Source: Amycolatopsis sp. MtRt-6
Lineage (GTDB): Bacteria; Actinomycetota; Actinomycetes; Mycobacteriales; Pseudonocardiaceae
Assembly: GCF_017308975.1 (NCBI RefSeq)
Contig: NZ_JADWPD010000009.1
Coordinates: 220,309 to 284,308, forward strand
Direction: 5' to 3'
Length of the DNA: 64,000 nt
The notes under the pieces are model-generated. The model was not told where the DNA came from. It saw nothing but the letters and a program-made list of their open reading frames with translations, and did not search any database. The position numbers and the translations under genes are program-made. Positions 9,656-19,987 of the stretch are shown piece after piece (within the stretch, counting starts at the first letter, position 1; the number at the start of each line of letters is the position of its first letter).

Positions 9656-10847
9656 CGTACTTGACGCCGCCCTCGGCGGAGGCGTCCGGGGTGGCCGCGT
9701 ACACCTGGCGCGTCGCCGGCGTTCCCGGCTTCGAGAAGTCGAGCGCCGCGACCAGGTCGTCCGTGTCCGCCGACGTCGTCTGCTTCAGCGCCGCCGCGAT
9801 GCCGTCGCGGGTGAGGTCCTTGTTGTCGCACGCCTTCTTCAGGACCGCGCCCCACACCTCGCCGACCGCGTAGCCGTACGGGACGCCGCCGTTGGGGGTT
9901 TCCTTGTACGTGGCCTTGTACTTCGCCGCCACGTCCTTCGCCTTCGGGATGTCCGCGGAGAACGGCACGCTGCTGGCGACGATCGTCAGCTTGTCGAGCG
10001 CCGCGGCGGCCGGGCTCTTCAGCAGCGCCGGGTCGAACGTCGGGTTGTTGCCCAGCACCGGCACGTTCAGCCCGAGTGCCTTGTTCGCCCCGACCGTCGA
10101 GCCGGTCTGCGTCGGCGTGGTCGTCAGCACGATCGCCTTGACGCCGTCGCCCTTCAGCCCGGTGACGATGTTGGTCAGGTCGCTGTCGGTCGAGGTGATC
10201 TTCACTTCCTTGAGCGTCAGGCTGTGCTTCTTGGCGTAGAACTGCGAGCCGCGCAGGCCGTTCTTGCCGTACTCGCCGTCGATGTAGATGTGCCCGATCG
10301 TGTCGCCGTCCTTGAGCTGTCCCTGCTCCTGCAGGTACGACAGGCCGTCGATGATCTCCAGGTCGTAGGTCGTGCCGACGATCATCACGTACGGGTTGTC
10401 GAGCAGCTCGGACGACCACGACGCCGGCGCGGCGGTCGTCTTGTCCGTCGCCAGGTTCTGCTTCAGCGCGGCCACCACCGGCGAGCCGAGCAGCTGCACG
10501 AACCCGAGCACCTTCGGCTCGATCTGCGGGTACAGCGTCTTCGCCGTGTCGGCCTTGTAGCCGTGGTCGACCTGCTCGAGCTTCACCTGCCGCCCGCACA
10601 CGCCGCCGGCGGCGTTGAAGTCCTTGGCCCACAGCTCGTTGCCCTGCGTGATGCCGAGGCCGAGGTTCTTGAACACGCCGGACTTGTCGGTCATCACCCC
10701 GAGCGTCACCTCGGTCGCCGTCACCCCCTTGCCGGTCTTGACGCCGGAGCTGTCCGAACCCGACGAGCCCGAGTCGTTCGCTTTCGTGCTGCACGCCGAG
10801 AGCGCGAGGACGGCCACCAGCGCCGCCGCCAGGTGTGTGCGTTTCAT
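9597..10847 (-). CDS. livK: Branched-chain amino acid ABC transporter substrate-binding lipoprotein
   Basis: Extracytoplasmic ligand-binding protein (416 aa, periplasmic-binding family 6) of a HAAT-type importer. It starts at ATG 10847 with GGAGGAA just upstream. A lipoprotein signal peptide ends in the lipobox LSAC (Cys20), followed by a Ser/Gly-rich linker, so it is membrane-anchored outside the cell. The mature domain starts GVTATEVTLGVMTDKSG. The start overlaps the preceding permease stop by 4 nt (ATGA), making this the last gene of livFGHMK. Ligand is inferred from family and from the adjacent dehydrogenase. Confidence 0.92.
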   Translation of the reverse strand: MKRTHLAAALVAVLALSACSTKANDSGSSGSDSSGVKTGKGVTATEVTLGVMTDKSGVFKNLGLGITQGNELWAKDFNAAGGVCGRQVKLEQVDHGYKADTAKTLYPQIEPKVLGFVQLLGSPVVAALKQNLATDKTTAAPASWSSELLDNPYVMIVGTTYDLEIIDGLSYLQEQGQLKDGDTIGHIYIDGEYGKNGLRGSQFYAKKHSLTLKEVKITSTDSDLTNIVTGLKGDGVKAIVLTTTPTQTGSTVGANKALGLNVPVLGNNPTFDPALLKSPAAAALDKLTIVASSVPFSADIPKAKDVAAKYKATYKETPNGGVPYGYAVGEVWGAVLKKACDNKDLTRDGIAAALKQTTSADTDDLVAALDFSKPGTPATRQVYAATPDASAEGGVKYVKPLFEAPEAKEYVAPHQK

Positions 10848-12001
10848 GATTCCTCCGGGGGTTGACGGCGAGCACGGGTGAGCCGGCGGCCGATCGCGGC
10901 GAGCCCGCCCGGTTCGAACAGCACGACGAGGATGATCGCGGCGCCGTAGACGAACGAGCTGACCAGGATCGGGGTCAGCGCGCCGTCGCCGGTGCCGGTG
11001 AACCAGCCCAGGTCGGCCGAGTACAGGGCGAGGACCTGCGGCAGCCCGTTGACGATCAGCGCGCCGACCAGCGCTCCCGGGACCGAGCCGAGGCCGCCGA
11101 TGATGACCATCGCCAGGTAGGCGATCGACACGTTGATGCCGTAGGTGCCGAATTCGCTCTCGTCCGGCTTGAGGATGTCGAACCACAGCACGGTCATCGC
11201 GCCGGCGAGGCCGCCGTAGGCCGACGAGACGGCGAACGCGCCCGCCTTGGCACGCAGCACGCTGACGCCCATCACCGCGGCCGCGGCCTCGTTGTCGCGC
11301 ACCGCCCGCCACGACCGCCCGACCCGGCCGCGGACCGCGCCGCGGGCGATGACGAAGGCGAGCACGGTGAGCAGCAGGAACAGGTACCACATGCGTTCGG
11401 CCTGCTGGATCGGCACGCCGAGGACGGTGATCTCCGGACCGCCGCCCGCGAACGGGAAACCGAACAGTGAGAACGACGCCGGGGTGCGCCCGGTCGACGT
11501 CCCGCCGGTGAGCTCCTCGGCGGACTGTCCGAAGTAGAGGCCCAGAAACACCAGCGCCAGCGACGCGACGCCGAGGTAGATCCCGCGCAGCCGTCCGGCG
11601 ACCGGCGCGAAGGCCAGCCCTAGCAAAGCGGCAACGGCCACCGCGCCCAGCAGCGAGAGGGCCGGGTCGAGGCCGAAGCCGATGACGCGCTCGTCGCCGG
11701 TCGGTCCGGACAGGACGGTGTAGGCGGTGCCGCCGGCGAGCAGGAAGAACGCGTGGGCCAGGGACAGCTGCCCGGCCTGCCCGACCACCAGGGTCAGCCC
11801 GATCGCGCCGACCGCGCCGATCATCATGTACTGCCCGGCCTTGAGCCAGGCGGTGTCGATGTAGAGCGGCAGGGCGAGGAGCACCACGAGCAGCGCCAGC
11901 CACGCGGCCTTGCGCACCAGGCTCGCCGGGGTGCGGCGTGGGCGCGCCGGCTCGGCCGCCGCGGGCTGGGTGTCCACTTCGGACACGGCTTGGTCAGACA
12001 C
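10844..12001 (-). CDS. livM: Branched-chain amino acid ABC transporter permease (LivM type)
   Basis: Integral membrane permease of 385 aa with about nine or ten hydrophobic segments. The LivM signature GAVGAIGLTLVVGQAGQLSL appears near residues 80-100, with AKAGAFAVSSAYGGLAGAM and AYLAMVIIGGLGSVPGALVG in the second half, where the coupling helix to the ATPase lies. The N-terminal ~28 residues are a charged Pro/Ala-rich extension. It starts with GTG 12001, 8 nt inside the end of the LivH gene. With LivH it forms the channel of the importer. Confidence 0.93.
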   Translation of the reverse strand: MSDQAVSEVDTQPAAAEPARPRRTPASLVRKAAWLALLVVLLALPLYIDTAWLKAGQYMMIGAVGAIGLTLVVGQAGQLSLAHAFFLLAGGTAYTVLSGPTGDERVIGFGLDPALSLLGAVAVAALLGLAFAPVAGRLRGIYLGVASLALVFLGLYFGQSAEELTGGTSTGRTPASFSLFGFPFAGGGPEITVLGVPIQQAERMWYLFLLLTVLAFVIARGAVRGRVGRSWRAVRDNEAAAAVMGVSVLRAKAGAFAVSSAYGGLAGAMTVLWFDILKPDESEFGTYGINVSIAYLAMVIIGGLGSVPGALVGALIVNGLPQVLALYSADLGWFTGTGDGALTPILVSSFVYGAAIILVVLFEPGGLAAIGRRLTRARRQPPEES

Positions 12002-12872
12002 GTGTTCGCTCCCTCGTGCCGAACAGCCCCGAGGGCCGCACCACCAGGACCACCAGCATCACCAGGAACACCGCGCTCTTGGAGAAGTCGAACGAGACGT
12101 ACTGCGCCGACAGTGCTTCGGCGATCCCGACGACCAGCCCGCCGACCACCGCGCCCGCCGTCGAGTCGAGCCCGCCGAGGATCGCCGCGGGGAACGCGGC
12201 CAGCGCGATCGAGTGCGTTCCGCGCGACAGCCCGGCGCCGGAGAAGTCCTGCGTCGCGATGAAGAGGACGGCCACCCCGGCCAGCATCCCGGCGACCACC
12301 CACGCGGTCGCGGTGACGCGAGAGCTGCGGATGCCCATCAGCGCGGCGGCTTCGCGGTTCTCCGCCTGGGCCCGCATGGCCACGCCCCAGTTCGAGTACT
12401 TGAAGGCCAGCCAGAAGGCCGTGATCAGCACCGCGGCCACCACGAGCGCGACCAGCTGCGTGCGGAACAGCGTGATCCCGCCGAGCTGGAACGGCTTGGC
12501 GTCCCACGCGTCGCCGAGGAAGGGCAGCGTGACGCCGAGGCGGCGGACGATCTCCTCGGTGATGATGACGTCGACGCCGATGGTGAGCAGGGCCAGGCTG
12601 TTGGCGTCGGCGTGCCGGGAGCGCGACAGCAGCAGCCGTTCCAGCAGCAGCCCCAGCAAGCCGGCCGAGACGATCCCGACGAGCGACGCGCCCGCCCAGC
12701 CCAGCGCGTCCTTCGTCACCACGACGAGGTAGCCGCCGAAGAGCACGAGCGAGCCGTGCGCGAAGTTGACCACCTCGGTGGCCTTGAAGATGATCACGAA
12801 CCCCAGTGCGAGCAGGGCGAACACCGCGCCCTTGCCGAGGCCGTTCACCACGAGCTGCAGGAAAGTGTTCAC
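11994..12872 (-). CDS. livH: Branched-chain amino acid ABC transporter permease (LivH type)
   Basis: Integral membrane permease of 292 aa with about eight membrane segments. LivH hallmarks are seen: FKATEVVNFAHGSLVLFGGY near residues 30-50, then GIRSSRVTATAWVVAGMLAG and AFPAAILGGLDSTAGAVVGG. The GTG start at 12872 follows cGGAGGcggc and overlaps the LivG stop by 4 nt (GTGA). The longer open frame that continues upstream is antisense-type noise across livG. It pairs with the LivM permease. Confidence 0.93.
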   Translation of the reverse strand: MNTFLQLVVNGLGKGAVFALLALGFVIIFKATEVVNFAHGSLVLFGGYLVVVTKDALGWAGASLVGIVSAGLLGLLLERLLLSRSRHADANSLALLTIGVDVIITEEIVRRLGVTLPFLGDAWDAKPFQLGGITLFRTQLVALVVAAVLITAFWLAFKYSNWGVAMRAQAENREAAALMGIRSSRVTATAWVVAGMLAGVAVLFIATQDFSGAGLSRGTHSIALAAFPAAILGGLDSTAGAVVGGLVVGIAEALSAQYVSFDFSKSAVFLVMLVVLVVRPSGLFGTRERTRV

Positions 12873-13638
12873 GCCGCCTCCGTGCCCAGGTAGGCCTTGA
12901 TGACGTCCGGATCGGCCTGGACCTGCGCCGGGGTGCCGTCGGCGATGCGCCTGCCGAAGTCGAGCACCGTGACGCGGTCGGCGATGCCCATCACCAGGCC
13001 CATGTCGTGTTCGACGAGCAGGATCGAGATGCCGAGCTCCGCGCGGATCCCGGTGATCGTGCCGGCCAGCTCGGCGGTCTCGGCCGCGTTCATCCCGGCG
13101 GCGGGCTCGTCGAGCAGGAGCAGCACCGGTTCGACGGCCAGCGCGCGGGCGAGGTCGACGCGCTTGACGATGCCGTAGGGCAGCGCGCCCACGGGTGCGT
13201 CGACGACCGGCCCCAGCCCGAGGAACGCGCAGATCTCGCGGGCCCGCTCGGCGTGCCGTCGTTCGGCGCGGACCGTCCACGGCAGCCGCAGCCCGACTTC
13301 GAGGAACCCGCCGCGGGTGAGCGCGTGCCGGCCGAGCATGACGTTGTCCAGCACGGTCGAGCCGGGGGAGAGGGCGGCGTTCTGGAACGACCGCCCGACG
13401 CCGAGGCCGGCGAGCTTGTGCGGGGCCAGCCCGGTGAGCTCGGTGTCCCCCAGCTGGACGTGGCCCGAGTTCGCCCGGTAGAGACCGCTGATCACGTTGA
13501 AGCAGCTGGACTTCCCGGCGCCGTTCGGCCCGATCAGCGCGTGCAGCGAGCCGGGGGCGACGGTGAAGCTCACGTCGTCGAGCGCCCGGATCCCGCCGAA
13601 CCGCAGCGAGACGTTCTCGACCCGCAGTTCCGGCGGCG

Positions 13639-13642
<4 letters not shown>
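12869..13642 (-). CDS. livG: Branched-chain amino acid ABC transporter ATP-binding protein (LivG type)
   Basis: ATPase subunit of 257 aa. Walker A is GPNGAGKSS, the Q-loop lies in GVGRSFQNAALSP, and Walker B is LLLLDEPAAGM with the switch His in LLVEHDMGLV. The signature motif is unusual: LPYGIVKRVDLARAL in place of the LSYGxQR form usual for LivG; ATPase function is still expected but this is a departure. The start is placed at ATG 13642 because it overlaps the livF stop by 4 nt, as elsewhere in the operon, and follows GAGGTGGG; an in-frame start 9 nt earlier is possible. Confidence 0.93.
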
Positions 13643-14448
<806 letters not shown>

Positions 14449-14486
14449 GGACTCACTCCAGGACGCAACAGGCCTCCTTCGCTCGT

Positions 14487-14500
14487 GTGACGTGAGTCAC
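14487..14500. promoter_or_regulatory. Inverted repeat upstream of livF, candidate operator
   Basis: Perfect 5-bp arms GTGAC-N4-GTCAC, 38 bp upstream of the livF start codon. It is positioned to control the liv operon; the regulator is not identifiable from sequence. Confidence 0.4.
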
Positions 14501-14566
14501 GGTCGGTGGCGGTCATCCTGCGTTCGGCGGGAGTGATCCGATACCCCCACCTGGAGACCTCGCAGG

Positions 14567-15385
14567 CTACGAAACGGACACGGCGGACTCCCGCAGCGCC
14601 GCGAAGACCTCCGGTGCGGTCGTGTGCTCGCCGAGGCGGACGGGCTTGCGGTCGCCGTGGAAGTCGCTGGAGCCGGTCGCGAGCAACCCCAGGTCCGCGG
14701 CCACTTCGCGGAGGCGCTCGCGGACCTCCGGTGGCTGCTCCGGGTGGTCCGCTTCGAGCCCGGCGAGCCCGGCTGAAGCGAGTGCCGCCAGCTGCGTGTC
14801 CGACACCGAAGCGCGCCGCTTCACCGAGCGCGGATGAGCCAGCACCGCGACACCCCCGGCCGCGCGGACCAGCGCGACCGCGTCCACAGTGGACAAGACG
14901 TGCTTGGGCACGTCGGCGCGGCCGCCGTCGGCGATCCAGTCGGCCGTGAACGCGTCGGTGATGCCCACCGCGGCCAGTGCCGCGGCGATGTGGGGACGGC
15001 CCAGTGGCGCACCCGCGGCGATCGCCTCGACCTGCGCGAGGGTGATCGGCGCGCCGAGTTCCCGGCAGCGCTCGACCATCCGGACCCCGCGGCGAACCCG
15101 GTCGGTGCGGATCAGCTCCAGCTCGGCCGACAGCGGCTCGGACCGCGGGTCGACGAAGAGGCCGAGCAGGTGCACCTCCGCGTCGTCGAGCCGGCAGGAG
15201 ATCTCGACACCGGGCACGATTTCGACGTCGGAAGCGGTGGCGGTGGCGGCGGCCAGGCCCGCGAAGGTGTCGTGGTCGGTGAGGGCGAGCACCGTGAGCC
15301 CGGCTTCGGCGGCCAGCCGCGGCAGCGAAGCGGGCGGTGTCGTGCCGTCGGAGGCCGTGCTGTGCGTGTGCAGGTCGATCGTCAC
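14567..15385 (-). CDS. PHP-domain phosphoesterase (TrpH/RNase AM-like)
   Basis: Metal-dependent phosphoesterase of the PHP superfamily, 272 aa. The metal-binding motifs run in order: DLHTHSTASDG at the start, ALTDHDT near residue 38, PGVEISC near 60, then LAHPRS and TGSSDFHGD near 200-255. Relatives hydrolyse 3',5'-nucleotide bisphosphates or short 5'-ends of RNA, so a nucleic-acid-turnover role is likely but inferred. It lies on the same strand as livF and the two-component pair but separated from both, so it is probably transcribed alone. Confidence 0.88.
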   Translation of the reverse strand: MTIDLHTHSTASDGTTPPASLPRLAAEAGLTVLALTDHDTFAGLAAATATASDVEIVPGVEISCRLDDAEVHLLGLFVDPRSEPLSAELELIRTDRVRRGVRMVERCRELGAPITLAQVEAIAAGAPLGRPHIAAALAAVGITDAFTADWIADGGRADVPKHVLSTVDAVALVRAAGGVAVLAHPRSVKRRASVSDTQLAALASAGLAGLEADHPEQPPEVRERLREVAADLGLLATGSSDFHGDRKPVRLGEHTTAPEVFAALRESAVSVS

Positions 15386-15398
15386 CCGGCCGAGGATG

Positions 15399-16031
15399 TC
15401 ACAACAGCCCGGCTTCGCTGGCCTTCCCGATCGCCTCGACGCGGTTGCGCGCGCCCAGCTTGTGCAGCGCCGACTGCAGGTACGTCTTCACCGTGTTCCG
15501 GGCCAGGCCGGTCGACTCCGCGATCTCCGGGTTCGTCTGGCCCTGGGCGGCGAGCCGCAGGACCTCGTACTCGCGGCGGGTCAGGCCGCTGCGGGCCAGG
15601 GCGTCCGAGCGTTGCCCGGCGTCGGGGAGGATCCGCGGGTCGACCACGCGCTCGCCGCGCAGCACCCGGCGCAGCTCGGTCACCAGCTGCGCGCCCGCGG
15701 CGTCCTTGAGCAGGCAGCCGTGCGCACCCGACTCCAGCGCGGCCAGCACGCCCTGGTGGTCGCCGTGCGCGGTGAAGACCACGATCTTGCCCTCGGGGTG
15801 CACCCGGCGCAGCTCGGTGACGACCTCCGGCGCGAGCATGTCCGGCAGCCGGAGGTCGAGCAGGATCAGGTCCGGGGTCAGCGACGCCACCCGCTCGATC
15901 GCCAGCCGCCCGGACTCCGCCGAGCCGACCACGTTCAGGCACGGGTCCGAGCGCAGGAGCAGCGTCACGCCGTCGCGGACCACCGGGTGGTCGTCGACGA
16001 CGAACACGCTCGCCGGCTTCGTGGGAGTCAC
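15399..16031 (-). CDS. NarL/LuxR-family response regulator
   Basis: Two-component response regulator, 210 aa. The receiver domain (about residues 8-125) has the acidic pair in VVDDHPVV, the phospho-acceptor Asp in LILLDLRLPDM and the conserved Lys in LLKDAAGAQL. The C-terminal LuxR-type helix-turn-helix has LTRREYEVLRLAAQGQTNPE and ARNTVKTYLQSALHKL. The GTG start overlaps the histidine kinase stop by 4 nt, so the two are co-translated and form a cognate pair. DNA targets are unknown. Confidence 0.95.
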   Translation of the reverse strand: MTPTKPASVFVVDDHPVVRDGVTLLLRSDPCLNVVGSAESGRLAIERVASLTPDLILLDLRLPDMLAPEVVTELRRVHPEGKIVVFTAHGDHQGVLAALESGAHGCLLKDAAGAQLVTELRRVLRGERVVDPRILPDAGQRSDALARSGLTRREYEVLRLAAQGQTNPEIAESTGLARNTVKTYLQSALHKLGARNRVEAIGKASEAGLL

Positions 16032-17167
16032 CGTCGCACCAGCGGCACCCAGGCACGCAGGGTGCAGCCGTCGTCGTCGTCGCGGACGAGACTCACCCGG
16101 CCGCCGAGCCGCGCGGCCCGCCCGGTGAGCGTCCGCAGGCCCATGCCGGTGCCGGGAGCGGCGCCGGTGCCCGTGCCGTCGTCCGCGACGACCACCTGGA
16201 CGCCGTCGTCGCTGGGCAGCAGGCTGACGATCACCGAAGACGCCCGCGCGTGCTTCTCGACGTTGAGCAGCCCTTCGCGGACCGCCGCCACCAGGAGCGC
16301 GGTGCGTTCGGCGTCCAGCGGCGGCACCGCCGCGAGCTGCACGAACCGCGCCGGGACGCCGCAGCGCGCCTGGAACGAGCGGCAGTGCTCGGCCAGCTCG
16401 ACCGGCAGCGCCCGCTCCGGGCTGGACTCCGACAGCGCCAGCAGCGACTCCCGCAGCGCGCCCGCGGCCGCCGAGACGTCGCCTTCGAGCCGCCGCAGCC
16501 GCGCCTCCAGACCCGGGAGCTCGCGCAGCTCCTCGTGCAGGTCACGCACCTGGACGCCGATGGAGAACAGCAGCGCGCCGACGGAGTCGTGCAGCGCGCT
16601 CTGCATGCGCAGCCGCTCGCCGGCCACCGCGGCCGTGCGGTCGGTCTCGGCCACCTTCGCCAGGTGCAACGCCGTCCCGGCCTCGCGCGCGACCTCCTCC
16701 ATCCGCCGGACGGCGTCGTCGCCGAAGTCGGCCGGCTCGCGCATGGCGGCGTAGGCGATGGCGACGGTCTCGCCGCGCGCGACGATCGGGACGGCGAGCA
16801 TCGCGGCCAGGCCCTCGCCGCGCACCTGGGCGTCGAACTGGTGGGTGATCGCCGGCGAGCTGACGTAGTCGGTGACCTTCACGGGCCGGCCCAGCGCCAG
16901 CACCCGGCCGCCGATGCCCTGGCCGACGGGCACTTCGAGGTCCTGGAGCGCGTCGGTGCGGTTGCCGGACATCCAGCGGATCACGGCCAGTCCCGGCTCG
17001 GTGAGCTCGCCGACGAACCCGGCCTTCGCCCCGACCGTCTCCCGGATCAGGCGCGCGGTCCCGTGCAGCGCGGCGACCCGGTCGAGCGTGCCGAGCAGCT
17101 TCTCGCGCTCGCGCAGCAGCTCGCCCAGCACCACGCTGTACTCGGCAACGTGCTCCTTTGCCGTCAC
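16028..17167 (-). CDS. GAF-domain sensor histidine kinase (HisKA_3 type)
   Basis: Histidine kinase of 379 aa, apparently cytoplasmic: I see no membrane segment. A GAF sensor domain spans about residues 30-185 (PVGQGIGGRVLALGRPVKV). The HisKA_3 dimerisation helix carries the phospho-accepting His in MQSALHDSVGALLFSIG near residue 200. The HATPase domain has an N-box in VREGLLNVEKHA and G-boxes in VVADDGTGTGAAPGTGMGL. The GTG at 17167 is chosen because the open frame upstream runs antisense through the divergent oxidoreductase gene. The GAF ligand is unknown. Confidence 0.92.
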   Translation of the reverse strand: MTAKEHVAEYSVVLGELLREREKLLGTLDRVAALHGTARLIRETVGAKAGFVGELTEPGLAVIRWMSGNRTDALQDLEVPVGQGIGGRVLALGRPVKVTDYVSSPAITHQFDAQVRGEGLAAMLAVPIVARGETVAIAYAAMREPADFGDDAVRRMEEVAREAGTALHLAKVAETDRTAAVAGERLRMQSALHDSVGALLFSIGVQVRDLHEELRELPGLEARLRRLEGDVSAAAGALRESLLALSESSPERALPVELAEHCRSFQARCGVPARFVQLAAVPPLDAERTALLVAAVREGLLNVEKHARASSVIVSLLPSDDGVQVVVADDGTGTGAAPGTGMGLRTLTGRAARLGGRVSLVRDDDDGCTLRAWVPLVRR

Positions 17168-17251
17168 TCGATCACGATGGCACACGGAGTGTGGTTCCGG
17201 ACATACCCGGCTGGAGAGGTACGACGGCGCCCGGGCGGCTTGAATGGACGG

Positions 17252-19987
17252 GTGGAGATCCTCACCGACGCCGCCACGCTCGCGCTGTACACGACCGACG
17301 CCTCCAACTACCGCCACGTGCCCCGCGGCGTGGTGCTGCCGCGGACCGTCGACGACGTCGTCGCGGCGGTCGCCGCCGCCCGCGATCGTGACCTGCCGGT
17401 GATCGCCCGCGGCGGCGGCACGAGCGTCGCCGGGAACGCGTGCGGGCCGGGGCTGGTGATCGACACGTCCAGGCACCTCGGCGGGGTGCTCTCGGTGGAC
17501 CCGTCGGCGCGGCTGGCGCGCGTGCTGCCGGGCACGGTGCTCGACGACCTGCAGGCCGTCGCGGCCCCGCACGGCCTGCGGTTCGGCCCGGACCCGTCGA
17601 CGCACAGCCGCTGCACGCTCGGCGGGATGATCGGCAACAACGCGTGCGGCTCCCACTCGGTGGCGTGGGGGCGCACGGTCGACGTCGTCCGCTCCCTCGA
17701 GGTCCTGCTCTACGACGGCACGCGGCTGCGGATCGGCCCGGACGAACCCACCGAGGGGCGGATCTTCGACGAGCTGCGCGCGCTGGTGCGCGACAACCTG
17801 GCGGTGCTGCGCAAGGAACTCTCGACGTGGCCGCGTCGCGTGTCCGGCTACGGGCTCGAACACCTGTTGCCGGAGAACGGCTTCGACGTCGCCAAGGCCC
17901 TGGTGGGCAGCGAGGGCACCTGCGTGACGATCCTCGAAGCGACGGTTTCGCTCGCCGAGCTGCCGCGCGAGAAGGTGCTCGCGGTGCTCGGCTTTCCGTC
18001 CGACATCGCGGCGGCCGACGCGGTGCCGTCGATCCTGCCGTGGTCGCCGCTGACCGTCGAAGGCGTGGACGCCGAGCTGGTCGCGATGCTCCCCGGGCGG
18101 GCCGGCGACCTTCCGCCGGGCGGGGCGTGGCTGTTCGTCGAGCTGGCCGGCGACGACCCGGCCGCGCGGGCCCGTTCACTGGCGGCTTCGCTCGATCTCA
18201 CCGGCTTCGCGATCCTCGACGACCTGGCCGCGCAACGCCGGCTGTGGCGCATCCGCGAGGAAGGCGCCGGGCTCGCGACGCGGCTCGCCGACGGGTCGGA
18301 GGCGTGGCCGGGCTGGGAGGACGCCGCCGTCCCGCCCGAGCGGCTCGGCGCGTACCTGCGCGAGTTCAAGGAGCTCATGCGCGCGCACGGCCGTCGCAGT
18401 GTGGTCTACGGCCACTACGGCGAAGGCTGCCTGCACCTGCGGCTGGACTTCGACCTGCTGTCCGCGTCCGGCGTGGCGGGCTTCCGGCGGTTCCTGGAGG
18501 AAGCCGCGGACCTCGTCGCGGCGCACGGCGGCTCGCTGTCCGGGGAGCACGGCGACGGCCAGGCACGCTCGGAGCTGCTGTCCCGGATGTACAGCCGGGA
18601 GATGCTGGACGTCTTCGCGCGGTTCAAGGCGATCTTCGACCCGGCCGGCCGGATGAACCCCGGCATCCTGGTGGCGCCCCGGCCGATCGACGCGGACCTG
18701 CGCGTGCGGTCGACGTCGAAGTCCTTCGAGGACAGTGTGTTCCTCGGCTACCCGGAGGACCGGGGGAGTTTCGGCCAGGCGATGCGGCGCTGCGTCGGCG
18801 TGGGGAAGTGCCGCAACACCAGTGGTGGCGGCGTGATGTGCCCGAGCTACCGGGCCACCCGCGAGGAGAAGCACTCGACGCGCGGCCGGGCGCACCTGCT
18901 CGCCGAGATGATCAACGGCGAAGTGGTCAAGGACGGCTGGCGTTCGTCGGAAGTGCGCGAAGCACTCGATTTGTGCCTGTCCTGCAAGGGATGTCTCTCC
19001 GACTGCCCGGTCGACGTCGACATGGCGACGTACAAGGCCGAGTTCCTGCACCAGCACTACCGGCGGCGGCTGCGGCCGGCGTCGCACTACTCGATGGGCT
19101 GGCTGCCGCTGTGGCTGCGGGTCAGCGGTTTTGCTCCGCGCTTGGCCAACGCTGTCGGACGGTCTCGCTTGGCGGCCCTGGTGAAGCGGCTCGGCGGAAT
19201 CGCGCCGGAACGCTCGCTGCCGACCTTCGCTCCTTCCCCTTTCACGTCGTCGCGCGCGGATCTCCGGCGCCGGGCGACGGGGGAGCGTCGCGTGGTGCTG
19301 TGGCCGGATTCGTTCAACAACTACCTGACGCCATCGGTGCTCGACGCCGCCCACGAGGTGCTCACCGCGGCCGGGTACGACGTCGTGCTGCCGGACCGAG
19401 GAGTCTGTTGTGGACTGACGTGGGTGTCGACCGGCCAGCTCGGCGTCGCGCGGCGCGTCCTGGACCGGACCCTTTCCGTGCTGGCGCCTTACCTGGAGGA
19501 CGGCTACGAGGTCGCGGGCCTGGAACCGAGCTGCACGGCGTTGTTCCGCGGCGACCTGCCCGCACTCATGCCGGGCGACGCACGCGCGGAACTGCTGGCT
19601 TCGCGGACGTTCACGTTCGCCGAGCTGCTGGAGCGGGCGCCGATCCCGTTCGCGGCGCTCGACGTCGACGCGATCACGCAGGTGCACTGCCACCAGCACG
19701 CGGTCCTCGGCTTCGGCGCCGACGAGTCCGCGCTGCAGGCCGCGGGTGTCCGCAACACCACCCTGGACTCGGGCTGCTGCGGCCTGGCGGGCAACTTCGG
19801 CTTCGAGCGCGGCCACTACGACGTCTCGAAGGCCGTGGCGGAGGACCGGATGCTGCCCGCGATCCGCGCGGCCGCCCCGGACACCGTGGTGGTGTCCGAC
19901 GGCTTCAGCTGCCGGACGCAGATCGCCCAGGAGTCGGGCCGGACACCGGTGCACCTGGCGGAACTGCTGCGGCGCGCGCTGCCGTGA
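17252..19987 (+). CDS. FAD-binding and (Fe-S)-binding oxidoreductase, D-lactate/2-hydroxyacid dehydrogenase type
   Basis: Large fused flavo-iron-sulfur dehydrogenase, 911 aa, like Dld-II/GlcD-GlcF fusions that oxidise D-lactate or another D-2-hydroxy acid and feed electrons to the respiratory chain. The FAD (PCMH) domain is near residues 25-210 (IARGGGTSVAGNACG, GGMIGNNACGSHS). The FAD-oxidase C domain is near 240-480 (HGSLSGEHGDGQARSEL region). A [4Fe-4S] motif CLSCKGCLSDCP is near 575 and the two CCG modules GVCCGLTW and SGCCGLAGNFG are near 715 and 850. The GTG at 17252 is a best guess: homologues begin just before the ALYTTDASNYR motif. Its stop abuts the convergent TetR gene. Confidence 0.9.
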   Translation: MEILTDAATLALYTTDASNYRHVPRGVVLPRTVDDVVAAVAAARDRDLPVIARGGGTSVAGNACGPGLVIDTSRHLGGVLSVDPSARLARVLPGTVLDDLQAVAAPHGLRFGPDPSTHSRCTLGGMIGNNACGSHSVAWGRTVDVVRSLEVLLYDGTRLRIGPDEPTEGRIFDELRALVRDNLAVLRKELSTWPRRVSGYGLEHLLPENGFDVAKALVGSEGTCVTILEATVSLAELPREKVLAVLGFPSDIAAADAVPSILPWSPLTVEGVDAELVAMLPGRAGDLPPGGAWLFVELAGDDPAARARSLAASLDLTGFAILDDLAAQRRLWRIREEGAGLATRLADGSEAWPGWEDAAVPPERLGAYLREFKELMRAHGRRSVVYGHYGEGCLHLRLDFDLLSASGVAGFRRFLEEAADLVAAHGGSLSGEHGDGQARSELLSRMYSREMLDVFARFKAIFDPAGRMNPGILVAPRPIDADLRVRSTSKSFEDSVFLGYPEDRGSFGQAMRRCVGVGKCRNTSGGGVMCPSYRATREEKHSTRGRAHLLAEMINGEVVKDGWRSSEVREALDLCLSCKGCLSDCPVDVDMATYKAEFLHQHYRRRLRPASHYSMGWLPLWLRVSGFAPRLANAVGRSRLAALVKRLGGIAPERSLPTFAPSPFTSSRADLRRRATGERRVVLWPDSFNNYLTPSVLDAAHEVLTAAGYDVVLPDRGVCCGLTWVSTGQLGVARRVLDRTLSVLAPYLEDGYEVAGLEPSCTALFRGDLPALMPGDARAELLASRTFTFAELLERAPIPFAALDVDAITQVHCHQHAVLGFGADESALQAAGVRNTTLDSGCCGLAGNFGFERGHYDVSKAVAEDRMLPAIRAAAPDTVVVSDGFSCRTQIAQESGRTPVHLAELLRRALP

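Noticed and set aside
9415..10875. Long open frames in other phases across livK and the dehydrogenase
   Set aside because: They are Arg/Gly-rich shadows of the lipoprotein and dehydrogenase genes, which have clear motifs, starts and ribosome sites.
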